Source: Monoglobus sp964617455 (lineage in GTDB: Bacteria; Bacillota; Clostridia; Monoglobales; Monoglobaceae). Taken from it: a stretch of DNA of 64,000 bases. The position numbers and the translations under genes were made by a program. This document shows positions 52,704 through 61,615 of this stretch, in pieces (the first letter of the stretch is position 1; the number at the start of each line of letters is the position of its first letter). The notes under the pieces were generated by a model that had not been told where the DNA came from, did not search any database, and saw nothing but the letters and a program-made list of their open reading frames with translations. The DNA lies in the NCBI GenBank assembly GCA_964617455.1, contig CAZTYF010000001.1, positions 124,001-188,000 on the forward strand, read 5' to 3'.

Positions 52704-54779
52704 TTATCTCATACCGCTTTGTGTCGCCTGTAACTCAAACACGTTTATGCCGCCGATTTTTTCGGCCTTTTGCCTTTCCCTGTTATGACAGCTGAACAGA
52801 ATAACCTGCCCCTGCTTGTACCTTTTTTTGAACATAGTCAGGGCTCGCTCCGCCCTGTCGTCATCAAAGCCCTCCGTCACATCATCGAGGAAAATGAGAA
52901 TGTCCTCGGGCTTTTGGGTCAGCTCCGCAACGGCAAGTCTCACCGCCAAGTAAATCTGTGTATATGTTCCCTCGCTGAAGAGCTCCGCCTTTTTCAAATC
53001 GTCGGCTTCCTCCGCCTTGAGAGTTACGGAAAAGTCTCCCGCCACTCGGACGGACTTTCGCTTTCCTCCGGTCAGCTCTCCCAAAATTTCTCCCCCTCTC
53101 TCATTGAGAAGAGGTGTATAGTCGGAGCGAATAAACCGCTCGGTTTCTCTTATGCCCGTAAGGGCCATATTCAGAGCCTCAAGCTCCTCTCGGCTTGCCG
53201 CAAGCTTTTCCTCCGTAAGCCTTATATTGTTCTCTATATCGCTTCGGGGCAGGGTGTCCGGAAGTTTTCCCTCCGCCACCTTGAGCTCCGTAATTCTCTC
53301 TGCCGCTTGGAATCGTCGCATTTCCGCCCTATTTGCCGCCGCCTCAATATCAATGCCCTTCGGGGGCTCCGCATCCGATATGTATTTTTCCGCTTCCTCG
53401 GCCTCGGCTTTGATTTGCCTGTAGTCTCGGCCTCCCAAAATGCTCTTGTACATATCCCGAACGGCTTCGATTTTCGCCGCCGTCTCTCGGTATTCCGCAT
53501 GCTTTGCATCAAACTCCGAAACGGTTTCGCATTCGAAATCCTTGAGGGTCTCTCTCAGCTTTTCTTCCCGCTCCCTCACGGCGGCACGGGTGTCCTCGAT
53601 TTTCGTGTTTGCCGCCTCAAGAAGGGATTTTGTTTTGTTATATTGGGCTTTATAATACGGGATAAGGGCCGCTCCCCCCGCAATCGGCAGGAGTCCCAAA
53701 AGTAACGGGGGCATTTTGAGGAAAACCCCCGCCGCCAAACAGCAGAGTCCGATTCCAATCAAAAGGATTCCCGCAATCTTCGCCCGCTTCACCCGTCGGG
53801 CCAGCTCCGATTCCCGCTTTTCATAGGCCGCCTTTTCGTCTCCCAAACGATAGGCTCCCGCCTCGATTTCGTCTATCTTATCGGACAGGCGGTGAATTTC
53901 CTCCGCCGTATCCTTTTTTATGTTCCTCTCAAAAATTTGGAATTTTCGGCTGTTTCTCAGCCGTGTCTCTTCCAAAATGCAGCCCTCAAGACGATTGAGT
54001 CCCCGAACTTTTTCCTTGGCCGCCTCGGAGCGCTCAAGGGCCAGGAGCCTGTCCCTCTCCGCCGCCGCCTCGGCTTCCGCCTTTTCCGCAGCCTCTATGT
54101 CCGCCTTGAGTTTTTCGGCTTCTTCCCGTATACTGTCCCGCTCCCGAAGTGTGCGCAAGAGGTTCTGCCGCAGCTTCTCTTCCTCATCTATAATCCCGGG
54201 GGCCGACCGTCCGTCCTTGGCTTTCAGGGCGGCAATTTGCTCTCTCAGCCGCTTTTCCGCCGCCGCCGCCGACACATCCTCGGAGCCCCCCGAAAGCAAA
54301 TTGGTAAGCTTCTTTTCTGTCTCCGAATCGGAGCCGAGGGCGCCTCCGCCGTCTCCGCTTATAAACACGGTTCTTGAGAACATATTCTCGCTCATACCCA
54401 AAAGTTTCTCGCCGACCTCCCCGCCTTTTGGCGGGGCGTCAAACAAATCCTCGCCGTCCGAGGCGTTTGTGACTTTGGTTATGTCTTTTGAGGGCCGCTC
54501 TCCGAATTCTCTGTATATCTCAACGGGGATTCCGTCCTTTTCCAGGGTCATTCTGCCCGCGGCCCGATTTTCTCCCCAGGGGATTATCCGCTCCCTTTCC
54601 TTCACGCCCTTGCCTTTTGAGGAGCGCACACCGTAGAGCATTGACTTTATGAACAGCTGAACCGTTGACTTCCCCGCTTCGTTTTGTCCGCAAATCACAT
54701 TGAGCCCGTCCTTCGGCTCAATGGTCATATTTTTGAATTTGCCGAAGCTTATAAGTTCAAGCTTGGTTATTTTTGTCAT
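52704..54779 (-). CDS. YhaN-like SMC-type ATPase
   Basis: Rad50/SbcC-related ATPase partner of the nuclease encoded upstream. Walker A GQNEAGKSTVQLF (about 31-43), long coiled coils on each side (about 165-315 and 375-560), and Walker B IFLDDVTEGFDD near the C terminus. Unlike SbcC it carries two membrane segments in the middle (about 337-383, GILLIGIGLCCLAAG and LLLGLLPIAGGAAL), as known for YhaN of Bacillus. 691 residues. ATG overlaps the preceding stop by four bases (ATGA), so expression is coupled. Confidence 0.88.
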   Translation of the reverse strand: MTKITKLELISFGKFKNMTIEPKDGLNVICGQNEAGKSTVQLFIKSMLYGVRSSKGKGVKERERIIPWGENRAAGRMTLEKDGIPVEIYREFGERPSKDITKVTNASDGEDLFDAPPKGGEVGEKLLGMSENMFSRTVFISGDGGGALGSDSETEKKLTNLLSGGSEDVSAAAAEKRLREQIAALKAKDGRSAPGIIDEEEKLRQNLLRTLRERDSIREEAEKLKADIEAAEKAEAEAAAERDRLLALERSEAAKEKVRGLNRLEGCILEETRLRNSRKFQIFERNIKKDTAEEIHRLSDKIDEIEAGAYRLGDEKAAYEKRESELARRVKRAKIAGILLIGIGLCCLAAGVFLKMPPLLLGLLPIAGGAALIPYYKAQYNKTKSLLEAANTKIEDTRAAVREREEKLRETLKDFECETVSEFDAKHAEYRETAAKIEAVRDMYKSILGGRDYRQIKAEAEEAEKYISDAEPPKGIDIEAAANRAEMRRFQAAERITELKVAEGKLPDTLPRSDIENNIRLTEEKLAASREELEALNMALTGIRETERFIRSDYTPLLNERGGEILGELTGGKRKSVRVAGDFSVTLKAEEADDLKKAELFSEGTYTQIYLAVRLAVAELTQKPEDILIFLDDVTEGFDDDRAERALTMFKKRYKQGQVILFSCHNRERQKAEKIGGINVFELQATQSGMR

Positions 54780-55885
54780 ATATCCCGTCCGCCTTCCATG
54801 GCCTCAAGGCCCAAAATAAGCGCTCTCTCCGCAAGATGCCGCTCTCGGCTGTCCTCTCGGAAACCCTCGGCGGTTTTCTTCATCCGCCGTATGTATTCGG
54901 CCCGAAAGCTTCTGTCGTTTTCGTCTGCGGTCAGGTCAAGGGTCTCCTTGGTGCCGTCTGTGACTTCGATTCCGAAGCACAGGCCTCTCAGCCGCTCTTC
55001 AATCAGGCCCGCATCGGGCTTGAATCCTTTTTCGCACCTGCCCGTCAAATTCACTCTCACTATATTCCCGGTCCCGATTTCCGAAATTTTCGCCGCCGTC
55101 TTTTCAATCACCGCCTCGTTGTCCGAAATGCCCTCCGGGAAATCCATATTCAAAATATGGTATCCCCGCTTGGCCGCAGACGTCGGTTTGAGTAGAACTC
55201 GGCCTCGGGACACCTCTCCCGAAATATATCCGCCTCCGGCGCCTTCGTCAAAGCCCGTAGGCTCCGGAATCCCCGGATAGGCCCAAAAGGCCCCCGCCGG
55301 GGTTTTGTTTATGCCGCCGCAGCGGTGGATATGGCCCAGGGCGCAGTAGTCATAGCCCTTAAGGTCCCCCTCCGTCAGAGGGTTGTATCTTTCGGAGCCC
55401 GGAGCACCGCTCATATCCCCGTGAATCACAAGGATGTTGCCGTATTCCCCGCTCTTCGGAATATCTTCGGGCATAACCCGGGGTTTTTCGAATCGGGAGG
55501 CAAATCCCGCTCCGCAAATTCTCAGGCCGAGACCCTCCAAATCCCAAAAGGCCCCTTCGGGCGGAAATACCCTCACGTTTTTTCCAAAGTCCGTTTTTTG
55601 GTATACGGGATAGGGGTCATGGTTTCCGGGGGCGATGAATACGGGTATGTCCCCCAAGGCCTCAAAATTTCGGCGGACCGAGTTTAAGGTCTCCCGTCTG
55701 AGGTTTTCCCCATCGAAAAAGTCACCGGAAATCAGGACCAAATCCGCCTCTTTGGCGGCGATTCCCATAATTTTCGAAAATGTCTCTATCTGCTCGCTCC
55801 GCCTGAGAGTCGCCTCCCTCACCGTTGTACGGGAGGCGAAAGGCGCATCCAAGTGCAAATCCCCGATATGCAAAATCCTCGCCAT
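54776..55885 (-). CDS. YhaO-like metallophosphoesterase (SbcD/Mre11-type nuclease)
   Basis: Predicted DNA nuclease subunit. Calcineurin-like motifs: GDLHLD (7-12), GDFFDG, GNHDPYP, and the later HGDMSG and GHIHRCG. 369 residues from ATG 55885, chosen for the GGAGG site; upstream extension is unlikely. Forms a two-gene operon with the YhaN-like ATPase, the pair resembling a membrane-associated Mre11-Rad50 complex. Confidence 0.9.
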   Translation of the reverse strand: MARILHIGDLHLDAPFASRTTVREATLRRSEQIETFSKIMGIAAKEADLVLISGDFFDGENLRRETLNSVRRNFEALGDIPVFIAPGNHDPYPVYQKTDFGKNVRVFPPEGAFWDLEGLGLRICGAGFASRFEKPRVMPEDIPKSGEYGNILVIHGDMSGAPGSERYNPLTEGDLKGYDYCALGHIHRCGGINKTPAGAFWAYPGIPEPTGFDEGAGGGYISGEVSRGRVLLKPTSAAKRGYHILNMDFPEGISDNEAVIEKTAAKISEIGTGNIVRVNLTGRCEKGFKPDAGLIEERLRGLCFGIEVTDGTKETLDLTADENDRSFRAEYIRRMKKTAEGFREDSRERHLAERALILGLEAMEGGRDI

Positions 55886-55927
55886 TTGCCGGATACCCTC
55901 CTCGGTTTTTAACGTCTTATATAGCAT

Positions 55928-55967
55928 AACCGCGGCCCACAAAGAGCCGTCTCCCTGTGAGCCGCGG
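55928..55967 (-). terminator. Probable terminator after yebC
   Basis: ACCGCGGC / GCCGCGGT stem with a long imperfect loop; the tail has few T, so strength is uncertain. Confidence 0.5.
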
Positions 55968-55980
55968 TATAAATTACGGT

Positions 55981-56718
55981 CTATTCCTCATCGGGCATAT
56001 CCCAATTGTGGTAAACATTCTGAACGTCGTCGTTTTCTTCCAGCATATCAATCAGCTTTTCCATTTTGGCTATATCCTCGGGATTTGTGAGTTCCGATGT
56101 GGTTTTCGGTATGTAGTTCACCTCCGCCTGGGCAAAGGTGTATCCCTTCTCTTCCAAGGCCTCCCGAGTGGCGCCCAAAGTTTCGGGCACGGTCAGGATT
56201 TCATAGCATTCGTCCTCCACATTGAAATCGTCGGCTCCCGCATCCAAGGCGTCCATCATCAAAGTGTCCTCGTCCACATTGTCGGACTTTTCTATGACTA
56301 TCAAACCCCGATGGTCGAACATAAATCCCACGCAGCCGTTTTGGCCCAAATTGCCGCCGTTCTTGTCAAAATAATGCCTGAGGTCGGCGGCGGTTCGGTT
56401 CTTGTTGTCGGTGAGGGCCTCCACCATAACCGCAATACCCCCGGGGCCGTAGCCCTCGTATATCAGGTTCATATAGTTGTCGCCGCTGCCCTCTCCGGCC
56501 GCCTTTTTTATGCTTCTCTGTATGTTCTCGTTGGGCATATTGTTGGCTTTCGCCTTGGCAATAACATCCCTGAGTCTTGAGTTGGTTCCCGGGTCCGGGC
56601 CTCCCTCTTTGACCGCCACCATAAGCTCGCGGCCGATCTTGGTGAACACCTTGCCTCTTTTGGCGTCAATGGCGCCCTTCTTTCTTTTGATTGTTGCCCA
56701 TTTCGAATGTCCCGACAT
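55981..56718 (-). CDS. yebC: YebC/PmpR family protein
   Basis: 245 residues. MSGHSKWATIKRKK and the DxxRGK-type start (AIDAKRGKVFTKIGRELMVA) define the family. These proteins act as transcription regulators in some bacteria and, as more recently shown, as translation factors easing proline-rich or difficult stretches. The Pro-rich surface protein at the start of this window would be one plausible client, but that is speculation. AGGAGGA ribosome site. Confidence 0.95.
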   Translation of the reverse strand: MSGHSKWATIKRKKGAIDAKRGKVFTKIGRELMVAVKEGGPDPGTNSRLRDVIAKAKANNMPNENIQRSIKKAAGEGSGDNYMNLIYEGYGPGGIAVMVEALTDNKNRTAADLRHYFDKNGGNLGQNGCVGFMFDHRGLIVIEKSDNVDEDTLMMDALDAGADDFNVEDECYEILTVPETLGATREALEEKGYTFAQAEVNYIPKTTSELTNPEDIAKMEKLIDMLEENDDVQNVYHNWDMPDEE

Positions 56719-56742
56719 AGGTTACTTCCTCCTGTTTTCTTG

Positions 56743-57678
56743 TTAATTGATTTTTTTGCCGTCGTCCGTCAGCACTTCCTTAAGCGATGCCGCAAGCCCG
56801 GCAATGCCCTGAATTTCCGAGGGCAATATTATCTTGGTGGCTTTGCCGTCCGCCGCCTTTTCAAAGGCTTCCAAACTCTTTATGGTAAGCACCTCTTTGG
56901 AGGGGGATGACTCGTTTATCATTCTGATACCGTCCGCGGTGGCCTGCTGGACTTTTCTGATGGCCTCCGCTTCGCCTTCCGCAATGCGGATGGCCGCTTC
57001 CTTGTCCGCCTCGGCGTGGAGGATTTGAGATGCCTTTTCCGCTTCCGCCTCCAAAATCCGAGACTCCTTTTCGCCTTCCGCCACGAGAATCGCCGACTTC
57101 TTTTCGCCTTCCGCTCTGAGTATGGCCTCTCTGCGCTCCCGCTCCGCCTTCATTTGCTTCTCCATGGCTTCCCGAATTCCCTCCGGGGGAATTATGTTCT
57201 TGAGCTCCACCCGATTCACCTTGATTCCCCAAGGGTCGGTGGCCTCATCCAAAATGGAGCGCATTTTTGTGTTTATCACATCCCTTGAGGTCAAGCTCTC
57301 GTCCAGCTCCATATCTCCGATTATGTTTCGGAGAGTTGTGGCGGTCAGGTTTTCTATGGCCGCCATGGGGAACTCCACCCCGTAGGTATAAAGTTTCGGG
57401 TCCGTTATCTGATAGTATACCACCGTGTCAATCTGCATGGTGACATTGTCCTCCGTGATGACGGGCTGGGGCGGAAAATCCACCACCTGCTCCTTGAGGG
57501 TCACCCGATTGGACACCCGCTCGATAAAGGGAATAAGCACATGAAGACCGGTGCCCCAAGTGGCGCTGTAGGCTCCGAGCCTTTCGATAACATAGGCCTT
57601 TGCCTGGGGAACCACCTTGATGTTTATCGCAACCAAAACGATAACCAATGCCAGCAAAACTATAACAAAAACTTCCAT
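56743..57678 (-). CDS. SPFH/stomatin-like protein (QmcA type)
   Basis: Membrane-scaffold protein of the prohibitin-homology family. N-terminal membrane hairpin or anchor (2-20), SPFH domain (about 22-190, with VVPQAKAYVIERLGAY and ITEDNVTMQIDTVVYYQI), then an Ala/Glu-rich coiled coil with AEGEK repeats, and a hydrophobic C-terminal stretch. 311 residues. Followed upstream in the same operon by an NfeD-type gene; the two families form membrane complexes. Confidence 0.92.
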   Translation of the reverse strand: MEVFVIVLLALVIVLVAINIKVVPQAKAYVIERLGAYSATWGTGLHVLIPFIERVSNRVTLKEQVVDFPPQPVITEDNVTMQIDTVVYYQITDPKLYTYGVEFPMAAIENLTATTLRNIIGDMELDESLTSRDVINTKMRSILDEATDPWGIKVNRVELKNIIPPEGIREAMEKQMKAERERREAILRAEGEKKSAILVAEGEKESRILEAEAEKASQILHAEADKEAAIRIAEGEAEAIRKVQQATADGIRMINESSPSKEVLTIKSLEAFEKAADGKATKIILPSEIQGIAGLAASLKEVLTDDGKKIN

Positions 57679-57725
57679 ATCTCTTGCTCCTTATTGAATC
57701 TTTTCGGAATTCACAAACGGCTGGG

Positions 57726-58178
57726 TCATTCCTTCGGAGCCGTTTCGGGTGCGGGCCGCACCACCAATTTGACTCCCGAAATCCTTATGACCTCCACGGT
57801 CCCATCTTTCCCGATGGGCTCTCCGTTTTCGGAAATTGCCGTCCACACGGTGCCGTCAACGGTGACCTGGCCGTCTCCGTTTATGCCCTCAATGGCCTTT
57901 GTGACAATTCCCGTTTTGCCTATAAATCTGTCCGCATTGGTCTTTTGGATTCTTTTGACCCCTATCTTTTTTACAAAGGGTCTTGTGAGACACAAAAGCA
58001 GAGCGGACACAATGACGAACACCGCCGCCTGAACGGGAACGGACAAGCCAAATTGAGCCGCCGCCGCAGCGGCTACGGCTCCCAAAGCAAACCAGACGGT
58101 AACAAGAGCCACGGTCGCACATTCCGCAACGGCAAAGACCACTGCGGCAATTATCCAAAAAATACAAGCGTTTGTCAT
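57726..58178 (-). CDS. NfeD-family membrane protein
   Basis: 150 residues. Two or three membrane helices (about 5-60), then a C-terminal OB-fold domain (about 85-145, GKTGIVTKAIEGINGDGQVTVDGTVW). It lacks the N-terminal serine protease of long NfeD forms, so it is the short type that partners SPFH proteins; the SPFH gene lies 47 bp downstream. Confidence 0.9.
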   Translation of the reverse strand: MTNACIFWIIAAVVFAVAECATVALVTVWFALGAVAAAAAAQFGLSVPVQAAVFVIVSALLLCLTRPFVKKIGVKRIQKTNADRFIGKTGIVTKAIEGINGDGQVTVDGTVWTAISENGEPIGKDGTVEVIRISGVKLVVRPAPETAPKE

Positions 58179-58255
58179 AACATCACCTTCACCCGCAGGC
58201 TCATCAAAGGAACTGACGGGGCTCTTCGGGAGGCGGCCCGGCTTCCCGCCCGGGC

Positions 58256-58708
58256 TCAGTAGGTTCTCTTATATCCGCCGCTCCGTTTGTTGTCGTTGCT
58301 CCGCTTGAGGTCCCGAAACTTTTCGTCGCTGTCTTTTTTGAACTTTTGCAGCATATCGTCAAAGCTGAGTTCCTCTCCGGGTTTTTCAAATTCAAACTCC
58401 TCCGGAGGCCGATTGAACCTTTTGGGCGGCCGCTTTTCCCGCTTTTCCTTTTTCTCGCGGCGGGCCTGCTTTCTCTCCTCTTCCACACGCTTCATGGAGA
58501 GGCTGATTTTCCCGTCTTGGGTGCCGATAACCTTGACTCTGACCTTCTGTCCTTTTTTCAGATAGTCATTCACATCTTCGACATACGTGGTGGCGATTTC
58601 GGAAATATGAATGAGACCCGACTTACCCTCTCCGAGATCGGCAAATGCACCAAAGGATGTAATGCCCGTGATTCTCCCGTCGAGTACCGCGCCTTCTTCT
58701 ATTTGCAT
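58256..58708 (-). CDS. S1 RNA-binding domain protein (YabR-like)
   Basis: 150 residues: an S1 domain (about 3-72, GAVLDGRITGITSFGAFADLG, then GLIHISEI and KISLSMKR), followed by a basic and acidic disordered tail. Known relatives are general stress or ribosome-associated RNA-binding proteins. It follows divIC, the same order as divIC-yabR in Bacillus. Confidence 0.88.
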   Translation of the reverse strand: MQIEEGAVLDGRITGITSFGAFADLGEGKSGLIHISEIATTYVEDVNDYLKKGQKVRVKVIGTQDGKISLSMKRVEEERKQARREKKEKREKRPPKRFNRPPEEFEFEKPGEELSFDDMLQKFKKDSDEKFRDLKRSNDNKRSGGYKRTY

Positions 58709-58773
58709 ATTATGCTTTATTCCCCTTCCGGGAGCTTCCGCTCCCCGCTATCTTAGATTATTTTTTTCCGAAA

Positions 58774-59139
58774 TCAATTGCCGCCGCTGAGGTCGATATA
58801 CACCCGCTCGTTGGGCATAACAAGGCCCAACTTCTCCCGAGCCATACGTTCCAAATATTCGGGGTCGTTGACGCTTTCAAGCTCTTCGTTTAAGCGGTCC
58901 GTCTCCCGAGACGCCGCCTCCACTTGAGCGTTCAAATCCCGAATTTCGCCGTTCTTGCGGCTCAAATCCACTTGCTGACCTATCACGGTGTATACAAAAT
59001 AACAGCAGAACACCAAAACAAGCGCGCTGACCAAAAGTCTTTTGATATTGAACCTAATCTTGCCGGTCTTCCCGGCGACTCTCGCACCTTTGCCTTTTCC
59101 GTCGGCGGCCTGCCGACGGCCATCGGTTTTTCCGCTCAT
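58774..59139 (-). CDS. divIC: DivIC/FtsB-family septum formation initiator
   Basis: 121 residues. Basic cytosolic N terminus (about 30), a single membrane helix (LLVSALVLVFCCYFVYTVI), a coiled coil (SRKNGEIRDLNAQVEAA) and the family signature MAREKLGLVMPNERVYIDL. Partner of FtsL and FtsQ, both encoded in the dcw operon 45 kb away. Start ATG 59139 has GGCAGGTGG upstream; an ATG six codons earlier lacks a ribosome site. Confidence 0.9.
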   Translation of the reverse strand: MSGKTDGRRQAADGKGKGARVAGKTGKIRFNIKRLLVSALVLVFCCYFVYTVIGQQVDLSRKNGEIRDLNAQVEAASRETDRLNEELESVNDPEYLERMAREKLGLVMPNERVYIDLSGGN

Positions 59140-59210
59140 ATACGCCACCTGCCGCATAAAATTATGAATACCGTATGCAATCTATGCATACTTATCACAT
59201 TGTATGTTAT

Positions 59211-59239
59211 ATTATATAATAAGTCAAAAATTTTGTCAA
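59211..59239 (-). promoter_or_regulatory. Promoter of the divIC / S1-domain operon
   Basis: TTGACA (59234-59239), 17-bp spacer, TATAAT (59211-59216) on the minus strand. Confidence 0.85.
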
Positions 59240-59305
59240 TCAAAATCGGCAAATTTTTTATCCCGTTCCGAGGATATTTTATGAAAAATAAGGGCCCGGA
59301 CATAT

Positions 59306-59337
59306 GAAAAACCCCCGGGGAGATTCCGAGGGGGTGT
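59306..59337 (-). terminator. Terminator after the coiled-coil protein gene
   Basis: ACCCCC / GGGGGT hairpin followed by five T on the minus strand. Confidence 0.75.
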
Positions 59338-59362
59338 GGTCTTGTTTTTATTTGAGCGGATC

Positions 59363-59887
59363 CTATTCTGCGGGGGCGGGATTTTCCGAGGGAGCCGGGG
59401 CGTCCGGAGCCTGCTGTATGCTGCCGTTGCTCCGCATTTCGCTTCTGTTGCTCCGCACGATGTTCACGCACTGCTCCAAATCTTTCATGGAAGACATAAC
59501 GACTTTTTCCACCGTCTCAAGGAGACTGTCCGCATAGTTATAGGACGAATCCGAAATCTGGCGGGCATCGCTGCGGGCCTTTTCGATAATTTGGTTGCCC
59601 TGGACAATGGCCTTTTTGGTGATTTCGTTCTCATTGACCATGGCGATTATTTTGTCCTCGGCGCTTTTGATAAGGTTGTCGGATTCGGCCTGAGCCTCCT
59701 GGAGAATTCTCTGGCGCTCCTCTTTTATCCACTTGGCCTGTTTGAGGTCTTCGGGAAGCTTGAGCTTTATTTCCTGAAGCACATCCAGCAACTCGTCCTT
59801 GTCAAGTATGCAGCGTCCCGAAAAAGGCACCGACGCCCCTTTATCTATAATATCCTCTAACTCATCCAACAGTTCCAATGCATCCAT
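59363..59887 (-). CDS. Coiled-coil protein of unknown function (ATPase-like / DivIVA-like)
   Basis: 174 residues, helical: KWIKEERQRILQEAQAES and similar heptads resemble F0 ATPase subunit b and DivIVA-type coiled coils. The last 25 residues are disordered (Pro, Ala, Ser). Related proteins lie next to coaD and rsmD in many Clostridia and are loosely annotated as ATPase or ATP synthase b-like, but no catalytic motif is seen. A cytoskeletal or division role is possible. GAAGGAGG ribosome site. Confidence 0.75.
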   Translation of the reverse strand: MDALELLDELEDIIDKGASVPFSGRCILDKDELLDVLQEIKLKLPEDLKQAKWIKEERQRILQEAQAESDNLIKSAEDKIIAMVNENEITKKAIVQGNQIIEKARSDARQISDSSYNYADSLLETVEKVVMSSMKDLEQCVNIVRSNRSEMRSNGSIQQAPDAPAPSENPAPAE

Positions 59888-59923
59888 TGCAAAAATACCT
59901 CCTTCTAAGAATACGGAGCCGAA

Positions 59924-60421
59924 TCATACCTCCGAATTATTTTCAAAACGGCTCTTGATGACGGGAATCAAATCGCCCGGGACGAGTCCGTCAAGACATC
60001 CGCCGTACTTTGCGATTTCTTTGACGATACTGGAGCTCAGAAACATATAGTCCTGGCTGGTGTGCAAAAAAAGGGTCTCCAGCTCCGGGTTCAGCGTACG
60101 GTTGGTCAGTGCCATCTGGAATTCATATTCGAAATCGGACACCGCTCTGATTCCCTTGATAATTATACTCGAGTTAATACTTTTCATAAAGTCTGCCAAC
60201 AATCCGGAAAAGGACAGAACCTCCACATTGTCCATATCCTTCGTTACGGTTTTGAGCATTTCCACCCGTTCCTCAACCGAAAAAGACGGCCTCTTGGTGC
60301 TGTTTGTGAGAACCGCCACAACCAACGAGTCAAACAGGCGGGATGCCCTTTTGATAACATCCAAATGCCCGTTTGTGCAGGGGTCAAAACTGCCCGGATA
60401 TACGGCGGTTTTTGTTTTCAT
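59924..60421 (-). CDS. coaD: Phosphopantetheine adenylyltransferase
   Basis: Makes dephospho-CoA from ATP and 4'-phosphopantetheine. Nucleotidyltransferase motifs YPGSFDPCTNGHLDVI (9-24) and SSSIVKEIA (about 128-136) are both present. 165 residues, normal. It lies four bases after rsmD, the usual pair in bacteria; GGAGG site. Confidence 0.97.
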   Translation of the reverse strand: MKTKTAVYPGSFDPCTNGHLDVIKRASRLFDSLVVAVLTNSTKRPSFSVEERVEMLKTVTKDMDNVEVLSFSGLLADFMKSINSSIIIKGIRAVSDFEYEFQMALTNRTLNPELETLFLHTSQDYMFLSSSIVKEIAKYGGCLDGLVPGDLIPVIKSRFENNSEV

Positions 60422-60425
60422 ATCC

Positions 60426-61013
60426 TCACCTCCGGAAAACCGTGATAAGGGTTTTGCCGTATCTTGCTTCCTTCATCGGAGTATAGCCGCACCCCGACAG
60501 GTCCTCTCCACCCGCCTCCGTCTCGGCCACAATCACGCCCTCTTCGCTCAAAAGGTCAAGGCGCTCTATTTGCCTCAAGGCCTTCAGCCCATAGCCTTGG
60601 TTATAGGGCGGGTCCAAGAATATAATGTCAAAGGACCGCATCTTGCGGAAATCCGCTCCTCCCGCCGTCGGGACGGGGAATATGCCTTCCGAGATGCGCT
60701 CCGCCGACTCATAGGCGTCGCCCCTCAGGACAACGGCCTTCGGCATCAGTCCGGAGCCTGTCAGGTTGGCTTTGATGACTTTGACGGCTTCGGGATTTTT
60801 GTCAATAAACAGGGCGCCTTCCGCACCTCTGCTCAGGGCCTCAATCCCCATGGCGCCGCTGCCCGCAAACATATCAAGGACAAATCCGCAGGGCAGACGG
60901 GTCTGAATTATATTGAAGACCGCCTCTTTCACCCGGTCCGTGGTGGGACGGGTGTCAAACCCCTCGGGTGCCCTCAATTTGCACCCCCGCCTCTCGCCGG
61001 ATATTATTCGCAA
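60426..61013 (-). CDS. rsmD: RsmD, 16S rRNA guanine-966 N2-methyltransferase
   Basis: SAM-dependent methyltransferase. SAM site DMFAGSGAMGIEALSRGA (about 47-64) and the catalytic DPPY motif (FLDPPYNQG, about 134). 195 residues. Start is TTG at 61013, seven bases after GGGAGG; no better codon exists. Own promoter at 61066-61094. Confidence 0.95.
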   Translation of the reverse strand: MRIISGERRGCKLRAPEGFDTRPTTDRVKEAVFNIIQTRLPCGFVLDMFAGSGAMGIEALSRGAEGALFIDKNPEAVKVIKANLTGSGLMPKAVVLRGDAYESAERISEGIFPVPTAGGADFRKMRSFDIIFLDPPYNQGYGLKALRQIERLDLLSEEGVIVAETEAGGEDLSGCGYTPMKEARYGKTLITVFRR

Positions 61014-61065
61014 AGCAAGCCTCCCGATGAATGAATTTTTACAAAATAAATAAACTCACATTATA

Positions 61066-61094
61066 TTTATATATCAAAACGATAAGTTTGTCAA
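61066..61094 (-). promoter_or_regulatory. Promoter of the rsmD-coaD operon
   Basis: TTGACA (61089-61094), 17-bp spacer, TATAAA (61066-61071) on the minus strand. Confidence 0.8.
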
Positions 61095-61186
61095 GGGTTT
61101 TAAAAAAATTTAGTGTTTAAATTGCAAAAATGCCCCATATCCTTCGGGACATAAATATACCCCGCGATTGCCGTATAATAGCTGTA

Positions 61187-61356
61187 GTAAAAACCTGGAA
61201 ACCAGGTGGGATTTTCTCAAAAACATTACAAGTCCACTGGACGCCCGATAAGGGTGTGAGGCATGTGCGCCGCTTTCGAAGATTAAAATCCCTTATATAC
61301 TTTGTTGGTTTTACATTAATGCCATAATTACGCACAACGCAGGGAATATTTGTATT
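61187..61356 (-). ncRNA. Candidate structured non-coding RNA, family unidentified
   Basis: About 170 nt between a promoter and an intrinsic terminator (ACCTGG-AAA-CCAGGT, five T). GGGATTTT near the middle can pair with AAAATCCC just before the terminator, closing an 85-nt region with small hairpins (CCC-TTAT-GGG, GTCC-AGT-GGAC, CTT-CGA-AAG). An upstream TCCCT can compete for AGGGA, and GTGCG / CGCAC plus GGCAT / ATGCC could form a pseudoknot. I considered 6S RNA but the ends do not pair as 6S requires. Downstream rsmD has its own promoter, so it is likely a free-standing RNA. Confidence 0.5.
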
Positions 61357-61362
61357 GTTATG

Positions 61363-61391
61363 ATTATAGCACATATTTTCAAAAAATACAA
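61363..61391 (-). promoter_or_regulatory. Promoter of the structured RNA
   Basis: TTGTAT (61386-61391), 17-bp spacer, TGC-extended TATAAT (61363-61368) on the minus strand. Confidence 0.75.
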
Positions 61392-61516
61392 TACCCATAT
61401 CGGCTTTTTTTGTAACATTTTCCGCGGTTTTATGTTACAAACATTTCCGTTATGTTACAGGTTTTTTCGAGGTTTTTACAGAGATTTAACAATTTCTTTG
61501 TGGGGAATTTTTTTCA

Positions 61517-61544
61517 TTGAAAATCTGTTTTATTTAAGTATAAT
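61517..61544 (+). promoter_or_regulatory. Promoter of mecA
   Basis: TTGAAA (61517-61522), 16-bp spacer, TATAAT (61539-61544). Confidence 0.65.
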
Positions 61545-61615
61545 GAAAAATGTGAAGGTGAATTTTTTTCTGTACTGTTTTTGATGTGGATTTCCGAAAA
61601 GCGGGAGATAGGAAA

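Noticed and set aside
61187..61356. 6S RNA
   Set aside because: Length is near but the 5' and 3' ends do not form the long closing stem around a central bubble.
61117..61398. 93-codon minus-strand frame
   Set aside because: Covers the promoter and hairpins of the candidate RNA, with no ribosome site and no protein-like composition.
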